A model generated the notes under the pieces. That model saw nothing but the letters and a program-made list of their open reading frames with translations, had not been told where the DNA came from and did no database searches. The position numbers and the translations under genes are program-made. From assembly GCA_027596035.1 (NCBI GenBank), contig JADGJA010000022.1:1-64000 (forward strand): a stretch of DNA of 64,000 nucleotides, read 5' to 3'. The DNA comes from Thoreauomyces humboldtii. Taxonomy: Eukaryota; Chytridiomycota; Chytridiomycetes; Spizellomycetales; Powellomycetaceae. This document shows, in pieces, positions 47,301 to 59,613 of the stretch; positions within the stretch are counted from its first letter, which is position 1, and the number at the start of each line of letters is the position of its first letter.

Positions 47301-50300
47301 ATGTTGAAGAGGTTGAAATGTCGCAGCAAACGAGGAGTTACATGGTTACGTCCACCGCCCGGAGGTGCGCAAGCAGAGACGATCTCGATATCCTCAACAG
47401 CTTTCCAGGTAAGCTTTTCCCGATCGTAGAATCCGTGGAAGTCAAGGTACTGACGAAGCAGTTCAATGGGAGGCTGAGAACCGTAGGTGTCAAGTTTGGG
47501 CATGTTGAGGTCGTCGACGAAAAGGATGATTTTGTTGAACCCAGTTGGAGCACCCATAATGTTTTTGCGTTTCTTTTCCAGCTTGATCTCCATGATCTGC
47601 TGCGTTTGAGCGCTGTTCGTTTGTGCCGAGAAGTTGAGGGCCACGGGTACCCATCCATACGTTTTGCAGCATCTGTTCAGCATGTTCTGAATGATGATAG
47701 ACTTTCCGACACCGGTGTTTCCGGTAAAGAGAGTTGGGAAGCCGTTGAGAGTCAGAGCCTCGAGGAAGTATTCGTACTTGACAGTGTCGCTGGTGGGAAC
47801 CATCATTTGGAAAAACGGCACATCTGCCGTGTACTTGAAAGCAGGCACGAGGTCATCCCATAGCGCAAAGGTTTTTGACTTCAAGTCAATGTAATAACAG
47901 AACATGTTGTTTGCCGAGGGTAGCTGAACATCGGGAATTGGACTGCCGTCGAGTAAGTCACGCACAAAGGTGTCAAAGGCGTCCTGATAACCGTCTGCAA
48001 GATTTCCTCCCAGCGCCCAGATGTAGGAAAAGACGAAAAGGTGGGAGAAGAGTGGTTTCAGATCGCCAATAGCGCGAGTAAGGTCAACTTCTTTCTTGTT
48101 GATGAAAGTCTGAAGGAGTTTGCACAGCGATTCGACCAAATTCAGGTCCACTGAACGAACGTACTCCTGACATTGTTTACGAACGAATCGTAGTCCGGGG
48201 TCGATGTACGTATCGAAGTAAAGCCACAATTGGTCCTTGAGCTCTTGCGGCATGCCGCGCGGCAGCTCGCGCGTCCATTTCTTGACAAACGCGCGCCAAC
48301 CGAGATTCGAAGGATCCATGTAGACCATTCCACAACGACTGACGGTAGCGGGAGAAGCTACCGCTAGATCCGCTACTTCGAAAAGCATGTGCATTGTGTT
48401 GCTCATTTTGATACGCTCGCCGTTGATCAAAGTCAAGAGTTTGTTGTCGTCGAGAACGGTATTCATGTTTTCAATCCAGAGCGCATCGACTGGACCGTCA
48501 CATACGGTCCACTTTTCATCCAGGCTGTTATCCTGTACTTGCTGACGAAAGACGTAGCCAATCAAACCGTCTTTCCATTCCATCGTCGCGAGGTTGAACT
48601 CGCCGTAAAGTTCCATCATCGAGATGCACTTGGGATTAAGGACCCATGTTTTGATTGCTTGGAAGTCTTCATGACCGCGCTCTTTCAGTTTGGTGCAAGC
48701 CTCTTGAAGCACCTGGTAACAGGCAGTCTTTCCTCCCCCTGTTGGGCCAACCAGCATTACCCCGTGACGAATTTTGTTCGTTTCGTATAGCTGGCAGATG
48801 CGAGTCACGAAGCTTTCCTCCACTTCCATCTTCTTTTCCAGGATGATTTCTTTAATGGTAGCGACCAGCGCTCCATAATCCTGTTCCTTGATTCCTACTC
48901 CAGGGAACAAGTCCGAGAGAATTCCCCGGAAGAGGCCGATATCTTCGGCCAAAAACTTGGGCAAGTTGGAGTCACGGAGAGCTCGAATAAGTACCATCTC
49001 CTCGCTGAGCTCTTGGTTATTGCGCTTGAGTGCCCCAGCCATTGTGAGCACCGACTTCACTGCACGCATGCCGAAATCGTAGTGATCTTGCTGAGAGAGT
49101 TGCTCGGAACAGAGCTTGTAAAGGTTGACGACCTTTCCTGCCAGCACGCGTGCGTTTTCAAAGCCTTCGGAGAAAAGCATAATCTCAGCAATCAAGCCGT
49201 AGTCTATCCGAGAGTAAAGACGTCAGTATACTGGAAAACAAAATCAACATTGCGATTCGCCATACCTGGAATCATCATAGCAATTGGCCTGAAAAGAGCT
49301 TTCAAGTTGTCGGGCAACTCTTGTCGACCAGCATAACCAGGGTTCATGGTGATGAAGGCCGTGCATGTGTCAATGAGCCTGATTTCTCGACCCTCGAACA
49401 TGAATCTGCTGGCCTTCATGTCTTTTGCGTTTTTGATGGTCAACAGCTGCTGGGCGATGACAGAGAGTACCTCGATGTCGATTCGGTTGAATTCATCGAA
49501 GCAGCACCATGCGCCAGACTGCGCAAGTCCAGCAAACATCTTGCCCATCATTTTGTAGTCCATTCCGTCGGAGCAGTTGTAGACCACACATTGCCGTGCC
49601 AGCGCCTTGGCAAGATCCTTGACCGTTTCAGTCTTGCCCGTTCCTGCCGGGCCGAGAGGGGATCCTCCCAGGTTTAGCTGCATCGCTCCGGTGAGAGTGA
49701 GGTAACACCGATCCGTGAGGGGTGTGATGACTAGTCGCGCTGAGCAACCGAGATATTCGTATCCGTATACGAAGGTGGACGTCGACATGCGAACAAGGCA
49801 TGTGTCGGAGTCAACGTCCCAGTAGTACCGCTGCTGCTTCGTCCACTCGAAGTCTCCAAGACCGGTAATCTTTGAGTCCATGAGATTCTGCACGATATCT
49901 CGGTTGTGCACGTCCATGGTGATCAAGGCTCCAAGAATTGCACGCTGTATCTTGGTGAGATCACCGCGGACCAGAGCAGCGACTCCGGCAAGATTCTGAG
50001 ACGAACTATCAGATTAGTATTGCTCACAGTCAACCTTTCGCGAATTCATAAGTCTCACCTTTGCACACTTGTCTTTGAAGGTATGAAGAGCTCGAATTGG
50101 ATCTGCTAATTTGAGGCAGTCGCTGACGTCTCGACACCACAGGACTTGGTTTCCGGTGAGCACGACTTGACCGACGTGCTCTCTGACCCAGTCAGAACGT
50201 TTCGAGTCTTCAAACTCGGCTAAAGCCTGCTTGATGAGGCGGCGGAGGACCGCCACCATTCCTTCTTCAACGCTTCCCAGCCAAGCTTCCACGTTTCCGC

Positions 50301-53300
50301 GAGCTTTAATGGTCTTCACAAATGGTACCCGTTCTCCTTCGGGACTGATCATAGCCACGATGTCGATGCTCTTCGGATCCGCTGACGAGAATTCGAGACT
50401 TTTGATGGCATCGAAGCATTTGCTGAGATGAGGTTGAACAGCTTGTGGGTTGCGCGTCTGGGAGAGAATCTCAAGAAGTTCCTCGTTGGAAAGGAAGTAG
50501 AATCGTGGGAACAGAAGTCGCTTGCTTTCCAAGTAATCTTCGAGACATTTCTGTATCTGATCAAGTAGGACGTTGTTCTGTTGCATGGTTTCCAGCAACC
50601 CAGGAGCTGTTCCCGCCTTCATGGCGTTGGGATTGCGGTGGACTTTGCGCATGGTATCTTTCCAGCTTCGATCCACTTGGGCAAACATACGTGCCTCATC
50701 AGGCAGTTGGCGTTGGATGTCGGGAGCCGAGAAGATACTCTCCAGGTAAAGCCAATTACGCTGACACGTAAGCCAGGCATCCAAAGTCTCGGAAAACAGA
50801 CCGAGCTGTTTGTCCCATCGATCCACTTCGGTGCGAATGGGGCCGATGAACCTCGAGCCTTTGATCGTTGCAACTGTGACCTGACTGTCTTCCAGTAATG
50901 TCTGGACATCTTCGACAGAGCCGAGGATGAAAACGTCCTTTGCGTCGCGATATGCGGCCACCACAAACTCTGCTTCACTCCAGGTCTTGACGACCTTGCC
51001 CAGCATTTCTTCGAGAGCCGACTCGGAACCCGCTTGGCTCGAAATGTTGCTGATTTCGTCCTTGAAATCGAATACTCTCAGCTCCATGAGCTTGTCGAGA
51101 GTGAATGTTTCGTCTCGAAGAAGAGCTTTGCCGAGAGCATCCTGGATCTTCTCCCAGTGGCGTGGCTTGAGAGCAGGGTTGCGAAGATCGACAATCGTAC
51201 TGTACATGGTCCGATATTCGTCGACCATTGCTTTGAGCTTGGGTACGACTTCGTTCGGTGGAAGCCCCTTGTCGAGGTTATAGACGATCTTGACATAAGC
51301 CTGGATCTGCGTGTTCATCTCTTCGGTATTGAGTGTATCGAAGGAGCCCTCACGCCAAGCTCTGTGACAGAGTGTAAGTGACAACTTATCGTGTGACAAT
51401 AGCGGCACAGAAAAATGAGTATAACATACCGAGTGATGCCATCCCAGTCCTTCAAGCTCATCCAAAGGGTTCGCTTCATGTCCACTTCCGATTTCGTATC
51501 CTCAAGCTCACCCGTCTTCGCAGGCTGAGCAGCGAGTTGGGCCTGCTTGGCAGCCGGATCACCAGCGGCCGCTTTCTGCATCGCGGCGACGCTGCCACCG
51601 CTCTTGAACAGAACACCCCATTGCTCGTACCGTCCTTTGGTGGAATCGATCTTCTCGAGCTGGGTACGGAGGTCTTCGAGGAACTTGATGACGAGCTCGC
51701 TCTTGGCTCCCACGTTGAGGACCATCGGATCCTGTGCCCGGTTTCGGATGTCCGAGACTTCGGTCATGAGGTCGTTGAGAGCCTTGTCGAGCTCCACTGA
51801 GAACTTAGAGATGTTCTCGTCTTTCGTGTCGGAGGCCATGTCGACCACTTCTTTGAGTTGACGCAGGGTAGGGCCGAGTGTCTGGTATAGAGCGAGGTCG
51901 GTAGGCTGAATAGTGATCTTGTATTGGTCCATGTGCTTGTATAGTCGAGAGACTTCGTCGTAGAGCTGTTCTACCAATGGCATGGATTCCTTGACTATGA
52001 GCGGGAAATAGTTAGCTCAGCGTTCGGATTGGCGAAACATTTACATGTAACTCACCCTTCTCTAGCCACTCAAGATATTCTACGAAGCCCTCAACATTCG
52101 ACGGTTGAGTGTTGAGTATACGAACCCAGGCTTGAACCTCGTTCAAGAGGAGCTCGTTCTTGTCTCGCGACAGTCCGGGCAGAATGCGCGCAACCTCGGC
52201 AAAACATCGCTCAGGGCTCGGTACAAGAATACTCTTGAGCGTTGTGGTGTCGATGAGCAAGTTGTTGATGGTCGACGTGATAGGGATTGCTGCCATCGTT
52301 TGTCTTTGCAGCGAGAACTTGGCGAGATGCTGCTCAAAGAACTCGACGACAGGCGAAAAGGTAGAGCCATCCTCGCGAGAAACGATAGTGGAGCTCAAGT
52401 CAAGGATGGTAGGTTCGACGACGGGCGAGCCACCTTCGGGATCAGCTTCCGTGGTGGGCTGACCATCTGCCGGCACGACGCTCTCGAGTCGCTTTGCGTG
52501 TGCGGCTTGGAGGGCTGCCGGCAGTCCCCCTTCGGAGGGATTTTCTCCGGACGTCGCCAGTAAGACTGCGATCGGACCGGCAGCCATTTCGAGGGCGGTC
52601 AAAGCACTGAACTCTTCGTTCTCGACCCACATCGCGCGAACCTCTTCCCACGTTTTCATCCAAGCGCTCGCGTTGGTGAAAATCCCGACCAGGGCTCCTC
52701 GCGTTCGACCGCATAGCTCGCGGAAGTAGGCCCCTTCCGCGATGATGGTGGTCACTTGAGGACCTTCGCTGTATTCAGCTTCCTCCAGTCCGCGAACGGA
52801 CGAGTATGCTCCTCCTGCGACGTTTGCAGGGTCCAGATATGCGATTGTGTTGGTCAGCAGACCGACCTTTTCGACCGCGCCGAGGTAGACCTTGAATAAT
52901 ATGTCTACTGCAGTCAAAAGGTCCGAAAGCGATGGTGCGAAATAAAGGTTGCGTAAAGCGGACGAGAGCTGCAGCAATAGCTCGGTGCGGAAAAGAGGAA
53001 TGAACGCAGGAACTTTGTCGGCAGCTGTAGTCGTGGCTCCGATAGACTGATTGCCTTTACGTATACCGTCCCCCGGATCACCCGGACCACCTTTCTTTCC
53101 CGACTTGTCGGGAACAATCGATTCGCTCAAATCCAGGTCGAGCAAGTCATCCATAGAGGGTATAGGTCCGTTCTCTTCGATGACCTCAACCAAGTCCATA
53201 TGAGGCATCGTTTGACGGATGATTCTGCTGAGAATGCCGAAGAAGCCATCGAATGCAGCATCGACGATTTCGGTGGTGCCGATGTCTTCACCCACCACCA

Positions 53301-55228
53301 CTCCTCCGACTTGCACGACCCCTCCAACGCCAACTCCGAAGAAATCGCTGGTGTTTCCAGAGTTTGTGCGTTCGAGCGCCGGCCGTCCTTGGTTGGGGTC
53401 AGACACGTCCGAAAGGGCGTTTTCGCCGAGCATTGCGGGATCCGTGATGGTAATGGCGCCGCCAGCTGAGGAGTCAACGTGGACGTCGTCGTCGATGCAA
53501 CCGCGGAAGACGAAACGCAGCAGATCGCGAACGCTTTCAATCGTGAGCATGTGGAGAGTCGAGACGATCATGTAATCAGCCAGCTTGACGAACCGCTGAA
53601 GTCTGCGACACTCTGTTCGTCGTGCTGCTTGTTCGGTGTAAGTCAGTTTCCGGGGTTCTGTGCTCTCGACTCTGGGTATCGCGCTCAGCGAACGACTAGC
53701 TGGTCCAGCAGCCGTGCCGTCCTCGATCGTGACCAAATCGGAACCGGGTTCAGCTCCCTCCATGGCGAGCGCTGGTTCTGCTTCCGCTGAGGATTCTTCT
53801 TCCCACTCCATTTCGAAGCCTTTTTCGCGCAAGCAGGCGATTCCGGCTCTCTCGACGAGCTTCCTGACGCCGTCTTCCCAGTCTTTGAGTGCGCCGGAGC
53901 TGATCTCTTCGACCCAAGCTTTCTGTTCGCGGACAAAGTCTCCGAGCTCGTAACTCTTTCCGCTCTGGATGTTGACGAGTCGCTTTGTTGTCAGTACGGT
54001 CACGCAGCGCGAGCGGATCTCGAGCAGGGCGGTACGCAGGATAGGATGTACGACGAAAAGGTTCTTTGAGAGCTGCCGTCGATTCTGCGCGATCTTGGTG
54101 TGGAGCACTGTCCGCTTCCACAATGAGAAGCATTTCCATAGCCGGTACTGGGCGAAGAATGTGATCTTGAGAAGCGAATGGAAAAGCTGGTATTCTCGCA
54201 GCCATTGCGGGAGAGGAGTGAAGTCCCCGTGGCTTTGAGCGTCGAAGTGAGTGACCCCCTGATTGACAGGATGATTTAGTATCTCTGTTTGCAGTAAGAC
54301 AAGATCAACATCTTTTGCTTACCGTAGCACTCAGTGTATAGTATCCACCAAGCTTGTCGACATCAGCGTAGTCCACAATCTCCAGGTTGTACGGATTGAA
54401 GGTAGGTTGACCCCGCTTCACCGAGAGCTTCACAGGATTGAGATAAAGGAACTCTTTTGATTGTGGATGTGCTTCAAGATGCTTGATGAATGCAAAGAGC
54501 TCCTTCGTTGTCTTGCTTTGTGATTTGCTCTTGTCCGCAATTTGGACCGTCTGTTCATTGTCCGCCGGTTCTGCTGCGATGGGCGCCTCGGGAGCACGCA
54601 ACTGCTTGACCTCTGCCGCAGTTGTGTGTTCGAGAAAACGCTGTGATGGGTCTATCGGTGGGATGACAGACTTTGGACTGCGTTTCGTCGGACTGAGGGC
54701 CTCAGTGTTTTTGTTGTTGTTCGCTTTGAGCAGATGGTTCAATCCGACGATTCCTTTCTGCGGTAGCTGTCGACGGGCCGAATGTGAGCGGAACGAGCTC
54801 GCAGGCACGATTTCTGGTTTCTTTGCGTGAAGGAAGGATGGCGGTTGCGCGGGAGGCGTGGGGTGATGACGCGGTAGGGGTTCACCGGTGGCAGGGTTCA
54901 GGGTTGGAACGCTGTGGACGTTGAAGTCTGGCACATGTTCGTCGTCATCTGTCCCCGTGTACATGCGTGTAGAAAGGGACCGCATCTGTATCCGTGAACC
55001 ATCGCTCGGTCCGTGGTGGAATACATAGTCGCGAGATTTCCGGCGAGCACCGGGAACGTTGTTGACGAGGAGGTCAGCGGGATGGATGCGACTGTTGGAT
55101 CGGTTGTAGCCGAAGTTGGCAGAACCTTTTCCTCCTCCCGATCTGGGCTGCGTGGGAGGAGAAGGGCTTTGGTCGTTGGTATAAGGTGGTTGCTGAGGCG
55201 GTGGCCGCCGAGACCCTGCATCGAGCAT
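41333..55228 (-). CDS. Axonemal dynein heavy chain, inner-arm type (DNAH6-like)
   Basis: Eight exons (55228-54323, 54258-52056, 51994-51430, 51361-50059, 49995-49266, 49203-42143, 42083-41616, 41548-41333) join in phase to 4,483 residues. A disordered Pro/Ser-rich N terminus of about 200 residues precedes the tail ([28 protein letters not shown]). All motor parts are present: linker [19 protein letters not shown]1 [16 protein letters not shown] and CFDEFNRI (near 49.6-49.5 kb); AAA2 [17 protein letters not shown]3 [13 protein letters not shown] with [13 protein letters not shown]4 [13 protein letters not shown]; coiled-coil stalk (45.9-45.1 kb); AAA5-6; and the C-terminal [12 protein letters not shown] and [15 protein letters not shown]. 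It drives flagellar beating by ATP-powered steps on doublet microtubules. The subtype is from remembered similarity ([21 protein letters not shown]) and is tentative; the family is certain. Confidence 0.93.
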
Positions 55229-55330
55229 GGCTTTTGAGTCTGAATTTGTACACGGATGGGACCAGCCCAGCCCTAAAGATTAAGATGTAGAAAGGAGATG
55301 CACGATGGAAACTCCAAGAAAGAGTTGGAG

Positions 55331-55373
55331 GAGAGAGCGAGAGAGAGAGAGAGAGAGAGAGACAGAGAAAAAG
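55331..55373. repeat. (GA)n microsatellite, left of the gap
   Basis: An almost pure GA dinucleotide run with one CG and one AC interruption. Confidence 0.95.
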
Positions 55374-55404
55374 CTGAGAGAAACAGGGGAAGGAACCAAA
55401 AACA

Positions 55405-55414
55405 NNNNNNNNNN
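55405..55414. other. Assembly gap (10 N)
   Basis: Ten ambiguous bases sit between two GA arrays, which suggests that sequencing or assembly failed on the repeat. The true length is unknown. Confidence 0.99.
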
Positions 55415-55436
55415 AACCACTATACAGTTGGTGTTG

Positions 55437-55440
<4 letters not shown>

Positions 55441-55468
<28 letters not shown>
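55441..55468. repeat. (GA)n microsatellite, right of the gap
   Basis: A pure AG dinucleotide run of 14 units. Confidence 0.95.
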
Positions 55469-55471
<3 letters not shown>

Positions 55472-55757
55472 AAGCGGAGAGGAAGAGGGGAGGGACCCCA
55501 AAACTCCGCTGGTTTCCCCAGGATTACATAATCTAGCTTCGACAGCCAAAGTACTGTCCGAAAGAGTTGAGACTTCTTGCACGACTCGACGGAATGGACA
55601 GGTAAGTTCATCCCATCGAGGAATTCCGGAATTCATACCAGGTAGGATTCCGGTATCCCTCCTAGACCATGCACACCGCGCGAACGAACGATGAAGGGAC
55701 CAGAGTGATGATGATGACGATGATAAATAAAGAAATTTAAAGCAGGTTCCCAATGAC

Positions 55758-57164
55758 TCACGCCTTGCTGCGCTCCTTCCTGGCCGACTTTGCCACCTTC
55801 GCGGCCTGCGCGACCTTGGCAGCAGGTGTCACCTTCTTTGCCGACGTTGCCTTCTTGGCAGCTGGAGTCGCCTTTTTGCTCGATGGGGTCGCCGCGACGG
55901 GAGCGGGCGTGATGACATCCTTCCCCTTCTTCACCTCCTTCTTTGGCGTTGTCGCAGCAGCCTTCTTACCCGGGGACTTGTTCGCTGGGGACTTCTTCGT
56001 CGGAGCCTTGACGGCCTTCTCCTTCTCCTCCGTCACCTCCATCGTGTCGTCCACTTTCACCTCCGCCTCAACCTCTTCCTCCTTCTTTCCGCCTTCCGCC
56101 TCAACTTCGGGTTCGACGGGAGCGTCCGGCAAGGACGCGTAGATCGGGAGCGAGCTGGACCCATTCAGCTTGATGACGATGGAGTGAATGTTGGCCCACT
56201 TCTTTGGCAGCTTCGCGATGATTTCGGGAGTCGCAGTGATGATGTTTTCGACGACCTGCTCGGCCGTGTGCGCGGTGGTGGCTATCCGGACGTCGCTAAA
56301 AAGACGCGGAAAAGCCAGGTGAGTTCATTGGACAGTGACAGCGGAGCAGACCGGCCCGACTCACTTGCAAACACCGAGGTTCCTGCGCAGAAACGTGCTC
56401 TGCAAGATCTTCGCGAACTCGGACTTCAAGTCCTTCCTCTTCAGGTCCACGGAAACGGGAAGTCTTTGCAACGAACCGACGCGTCAGTCCTGATCATTCT
56501 GGCGTGTGAGTTCGACCCGTCACGCCACTCACTTCTTCGTAGCAAAAAACTTCTTTCCAAGAACCTTGGGGAGGAGAGGCAGAATGCGATCGTCGGCGAT
56601 GAAGAGGTCGAACTTGCTCACAAGTTGTCGACGGGCTTCGTAAGGCTTGAACTTTGCGCGGAGGTTCGAGTAATCGATGACCTTGTTGATGCCCGTGACG
56701 CCTTGCGTCGCGAGAAGGTCCTTGTACTCTCGCTGTGGGTCCTTCGTGATCAGACAGACATCTGCGCCGGTGTACAACGGGTTGGGGAGGTGACTGAAAG
56801 CGACAGAAAAAGAGTGTACACCGTTTAGTTTTCGATCGTTCCGACCGTCCCGTTCCCAACCAATCCCGGGGCTGGTGGTGTGTGGTGTCTCACATTCGCA
56901 CAGGGTTGACCTGCAACTTTTCGGGCATCCTCTTTGTGGTGACCTGGATGTGGAAGTTCAAGACGCTGTCCTCGTCCAAAAGCTGGTCCTCCCTGGGCTT
57001 CAGGTTCTTCTGCCATGCGAACAGCGCGCCGACTGCCCTCTCAACCTGAAAGGGATCCCGAGAGAAAAACGTTAGATTGATCGCTCCTATTCTTCCACAG
57101 CCTGCCTGGAATGTGAAAAAGGTCGCACCAGTTTCTGGTCTAGCTGGGGGTCCGAGACGGGCAT
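55758..57164 (-). CDS. Ribosomal L1-domain nucleolar protein (RSL1D1 / Utp30-Cic1 type)
   Basis: Five exons (57164-57129, 57045-56894, 56793-56533, 56463-56365, 56295-55758) join in phase to 361 residues. Residues about 10-235 form a ribosomal-L1 fold: LDQKLVERAVGALFAWQ, FHIQVTTKRMPEKLQVNPVR, HLPNPLYTGADVCLITKDPQ, FDLFIADDRILPLLPKVLGK and NIITATPEIIAKLPKKW. The KDPQREYKD and LFIADDRI blocks match the RSL1D1/Utp30 group rather than ribosomal uL1 itself. A long acidic patch and then Lys/Ala/Pro repeats (AAKK, PAKK-type) end the protein, as in many nucleolar proteins. It probably helps assemble pre-ribosomes. Exon 1 is only 36 nt; its ATG starts MPVSDPQLDQKL, which fits the family N terminus. 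Confidence 0.85.
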
Positions 57165-57851
57165 TGCGAGTGTTGAGTGAGGGATGGCGTGCGTTGGGTG
57201 GGTGGGAATGCCGAAGTTCTACGTTGTGTCGAAGGGATCCTTCGCCGGTATTATATACTTGGGAGGAATGAAAGACTGGTTCTGTGATCTGCTGTACGCT
57301 CTGTGCTGGCTGCACGGTCGGTTTATCTTACACGACAAGCGAGGTGAACGAGGAATGGAGGAAAAGGGGGCAAAAAGAAAAGAAAATGGAGAAAAGAAGA
57401 CGAAGGAGAAGGAAGGCTCCGCTTTCGGACATCCCCTTTCGGACAGGCATGCCCGCTCTGGTCACACAACGATGAAAGTTACAGTACGACGTTATCATAG
57501 ATGCAGAACATAGGCACGTATATTGATGCAGAACAGAAGCACGTATAGAGTAGACTGGCTAAAGATTATGCTGATATGGGGTCGCCTCAGTCTTGGGCGA
57601 CTGCCTCGACGAGTGTGCCGCGAGTCTACTTCATGATGACTCGCGCCAAGGAAAAGCCCCCCCTTCTTCAGTCATGCTGAGGCTGGCAAGGGTGCCAGCA
57701 GGCAGACAGGTATCAGGATGCGTTCGTTCCTAGGCCCGTTGTGGTGATGGGCTCTTTGAATATCAGTTCCCATCCCCCTCTCCTCTTTCTTCTTTCCCTT
57801 TCTTCGTCTACCTTCCTTCGGGCCACGCCTACACTTCCTCCACCGTGCCCG
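57165..57851. promoter_or_regulatory. Divergent promoter region
   Basis: About 690 bp separate the L1-domain gene (-) from the next plus-strand gene. Short frames here are Lys- or Arg-rich without domains. A pyrimidine-rich tract at 57775-57850 just precedes the chosen ATG. An in-frame ATG at 57747 would add 35 mostly hydrophobic or Ser/Pro residues, which I take to be UTR. Confidence 0.5.
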
Positions 57852-59067
57852 ATGCAGGACTCCGCACAGCAAAGCGGGGTCCCCCAAACCTCCAAGTGGA
57901 ACAAATTCGTTGCACAGACTCCTCCCAGCCTCCTCCTTCATCCAGCAGTCAAGAACCTACCCGTGGGAGATGGGAACATGCATCGAAGCGGTAACAGCTT
58001 CCGTCCCGGCTCTTCGAGGACCCCAAGCTACGCATCGGCATTCTCAGGACGACCCACCCTTCGCGGCGGTCCCTCACCTGCAAAGGGTTCCGCCAAGCCT
58101 CCGATCGCTAACCTCAACCTGAGCGATCCGAAGTTCAAGGCGGACCTCAAGGCCTACAAGGCCAGCGTCGTGCTTGAAGGTCCACGTCCAGGGTCCGCGT
58201 TCATCGACAGAAAACTCGTTAGCCAGGAAACTGCGGTTCCTGCACGCGAAGGCAAGCCTGTCTCGACAATCAACGCTCCCCCAGCGATGCCTGCACCTTC
58301 CGCAACTCGAACCGTCCAACGAGCTGTCCAATCCGTCGATCCCACACACCCCCGCTCGGAACCGAGACGCAGCACGACAGGGAACGAAGACGAGCGTAAC
58401 AATATTCCGCAGATTCCAGGGATCCCGCGGATTGAGTCGGAGGTCACGCCAGCAGTTGCCGCAGAGTCAGATGTCGAAGGAGTTGTTCGGCGGATCGACT
58501 GTCAGCCGAGAGTCCTGGCTGCTCCAAGCGAGACCCAAAGATCTAAAGAAGAAGTTGATTCTCCATCGAAAGCTACTACGTCGGCGTCGAGACCTGCTAC
58601 CGGTGGAACCACGCAACTTTCCGGCGCGTCCACCGCTCCTGCTTCTGTCGGAGATCACAAAGCAACCACGCAAACGGACCAGAACGCTTCCTCAGCGGCC
58701 GCAGAACCAGTCGTGTCTCGTAAAGACTCGTCTATTTTCACGTGCGACGAGACTGAGGAATTCGTTAGCTTTGATTCTGATGCCGGACCCGACCCGAGCA
58801 CAGCCGGCGGCCTCGACAGCAGCGAAGCATCGGAAGTCGCCGACGCCATCGAGCGGTAATGGGGACTCATTCGCAAGCGATGCCGAGTGGGATGTGCCGG
58901 CAGACTCCAGGACGGTCATGTCCAGCTTCTGGAACCAGGCAACCTTCTTTCCAACCGCCGTGAAGAACCAGAAACCCGCAGTCGAACCCGAACCCCCGGC
59001 AGCAAATCCGAGCAAGATGTTCTGGGCAGGCGTGAATTTCGAACCATCTCCGTGGAAATCAAAGTAG
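57852..59067 (+). CDS. Unrecognised, mostly disordered protein with conserved-looking aromatic tail
   Basis: Best model: 57852-58763 joined to 58804-59067, giving 391 residues. I do not recognise the family. The body is rich in Ser, Pro, Ala and Thr with only a short structured-looking stretch (NLNLSDPKFKADLKAYKASV). Two frames overlap near 58.8 kb. Frame 1 ends with EFVSFDSDAGPD and stops at 58859. Frame 3 ends with MSSFWNQATFFPTAVKNQK and MFWAGVNFEPSPWKSK, whose Trp/Phe motifs look like binding motifs and too regular to be chance. A 40-nt GTTAGC..CACAG intron joins them in phase, but 40 nt is short for this genome. A longer intron, or a stop at 58859, remains possible. Confidence 0.5.
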
Positions 59068-59613
59068 AAGCCTTGCACGTTCCCTCTGCCTTTGCTTTCA
59101 TTACTAGCCAGCGTACGCTTTTTACGTAAATTCCAATGGTCGCATTGCCGTCGATCGGATCTGACGTGATAATGGGGATGTCGTCGAAACTGGCTTTGCT
59201 GTTAGAATATAACGACCCTGTGAATCTCGGAAGTTCAGAAATATCACCGGATGTGCAGTCAAGCGTAGAAAGTGAGCGGACTCGCACAAAGCGTTGCTTT
59301 CCCACCCCGCCAAAATCTCGAAATCATGCCTGCAGAAAAACCACAACTTCTTGTACGAGTCCGTTCACTTTCTACATGTACGCTTCACTGTACTGGTGTC
59401 AGCGTCATCGAACGAGTGTAAAAGGGCTTTTGTAAAAGGGTCGTTCCCTAATACCGGTACTAGTACGGTACTGTCTAAAACGGCCGAGGCTGCACGCACG
59501 CACTCCGCTTTCGCCCTCCGTCGCGGGCATGGCCTTCTTCGGCTTCTTTTCGACGTCTCAACTCGGAAATTTTGGAGCAGAGAGCTGAATATTGTAGATA
59601 CCATTTCGGAACA
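59068..59613. promoter_or_regulatory. Spacer upstream of the WD40 gene
   Basis: About 550 bp with no recognisable coding sequence. It should contain the promoter and 5' UTR of the WD40-repeat gene. The frame just upstream of the chosen ATG opens only from a TTG. Confidence 0.5.

Larger units (their letters stand above)
55229..55757. other. Spacer with two GA microsatellites and an assembly gap
   Basis: This region lies between the dynein start codon and the stop codon of the next minus-strand gene. It holds GA arrays at about 55331-55373 and 55441-55468 on either side of ten Ns. It should also contain the dynein promoter. Confidence 0.7.

Noticed and set aside
47021..47863. 280-residue plus-strand frame inside the dynein
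   Set aside because: It lies wholly antisense to the AAA2-AAA3 coding exon and has no domain; it is a codon-bias shadow.
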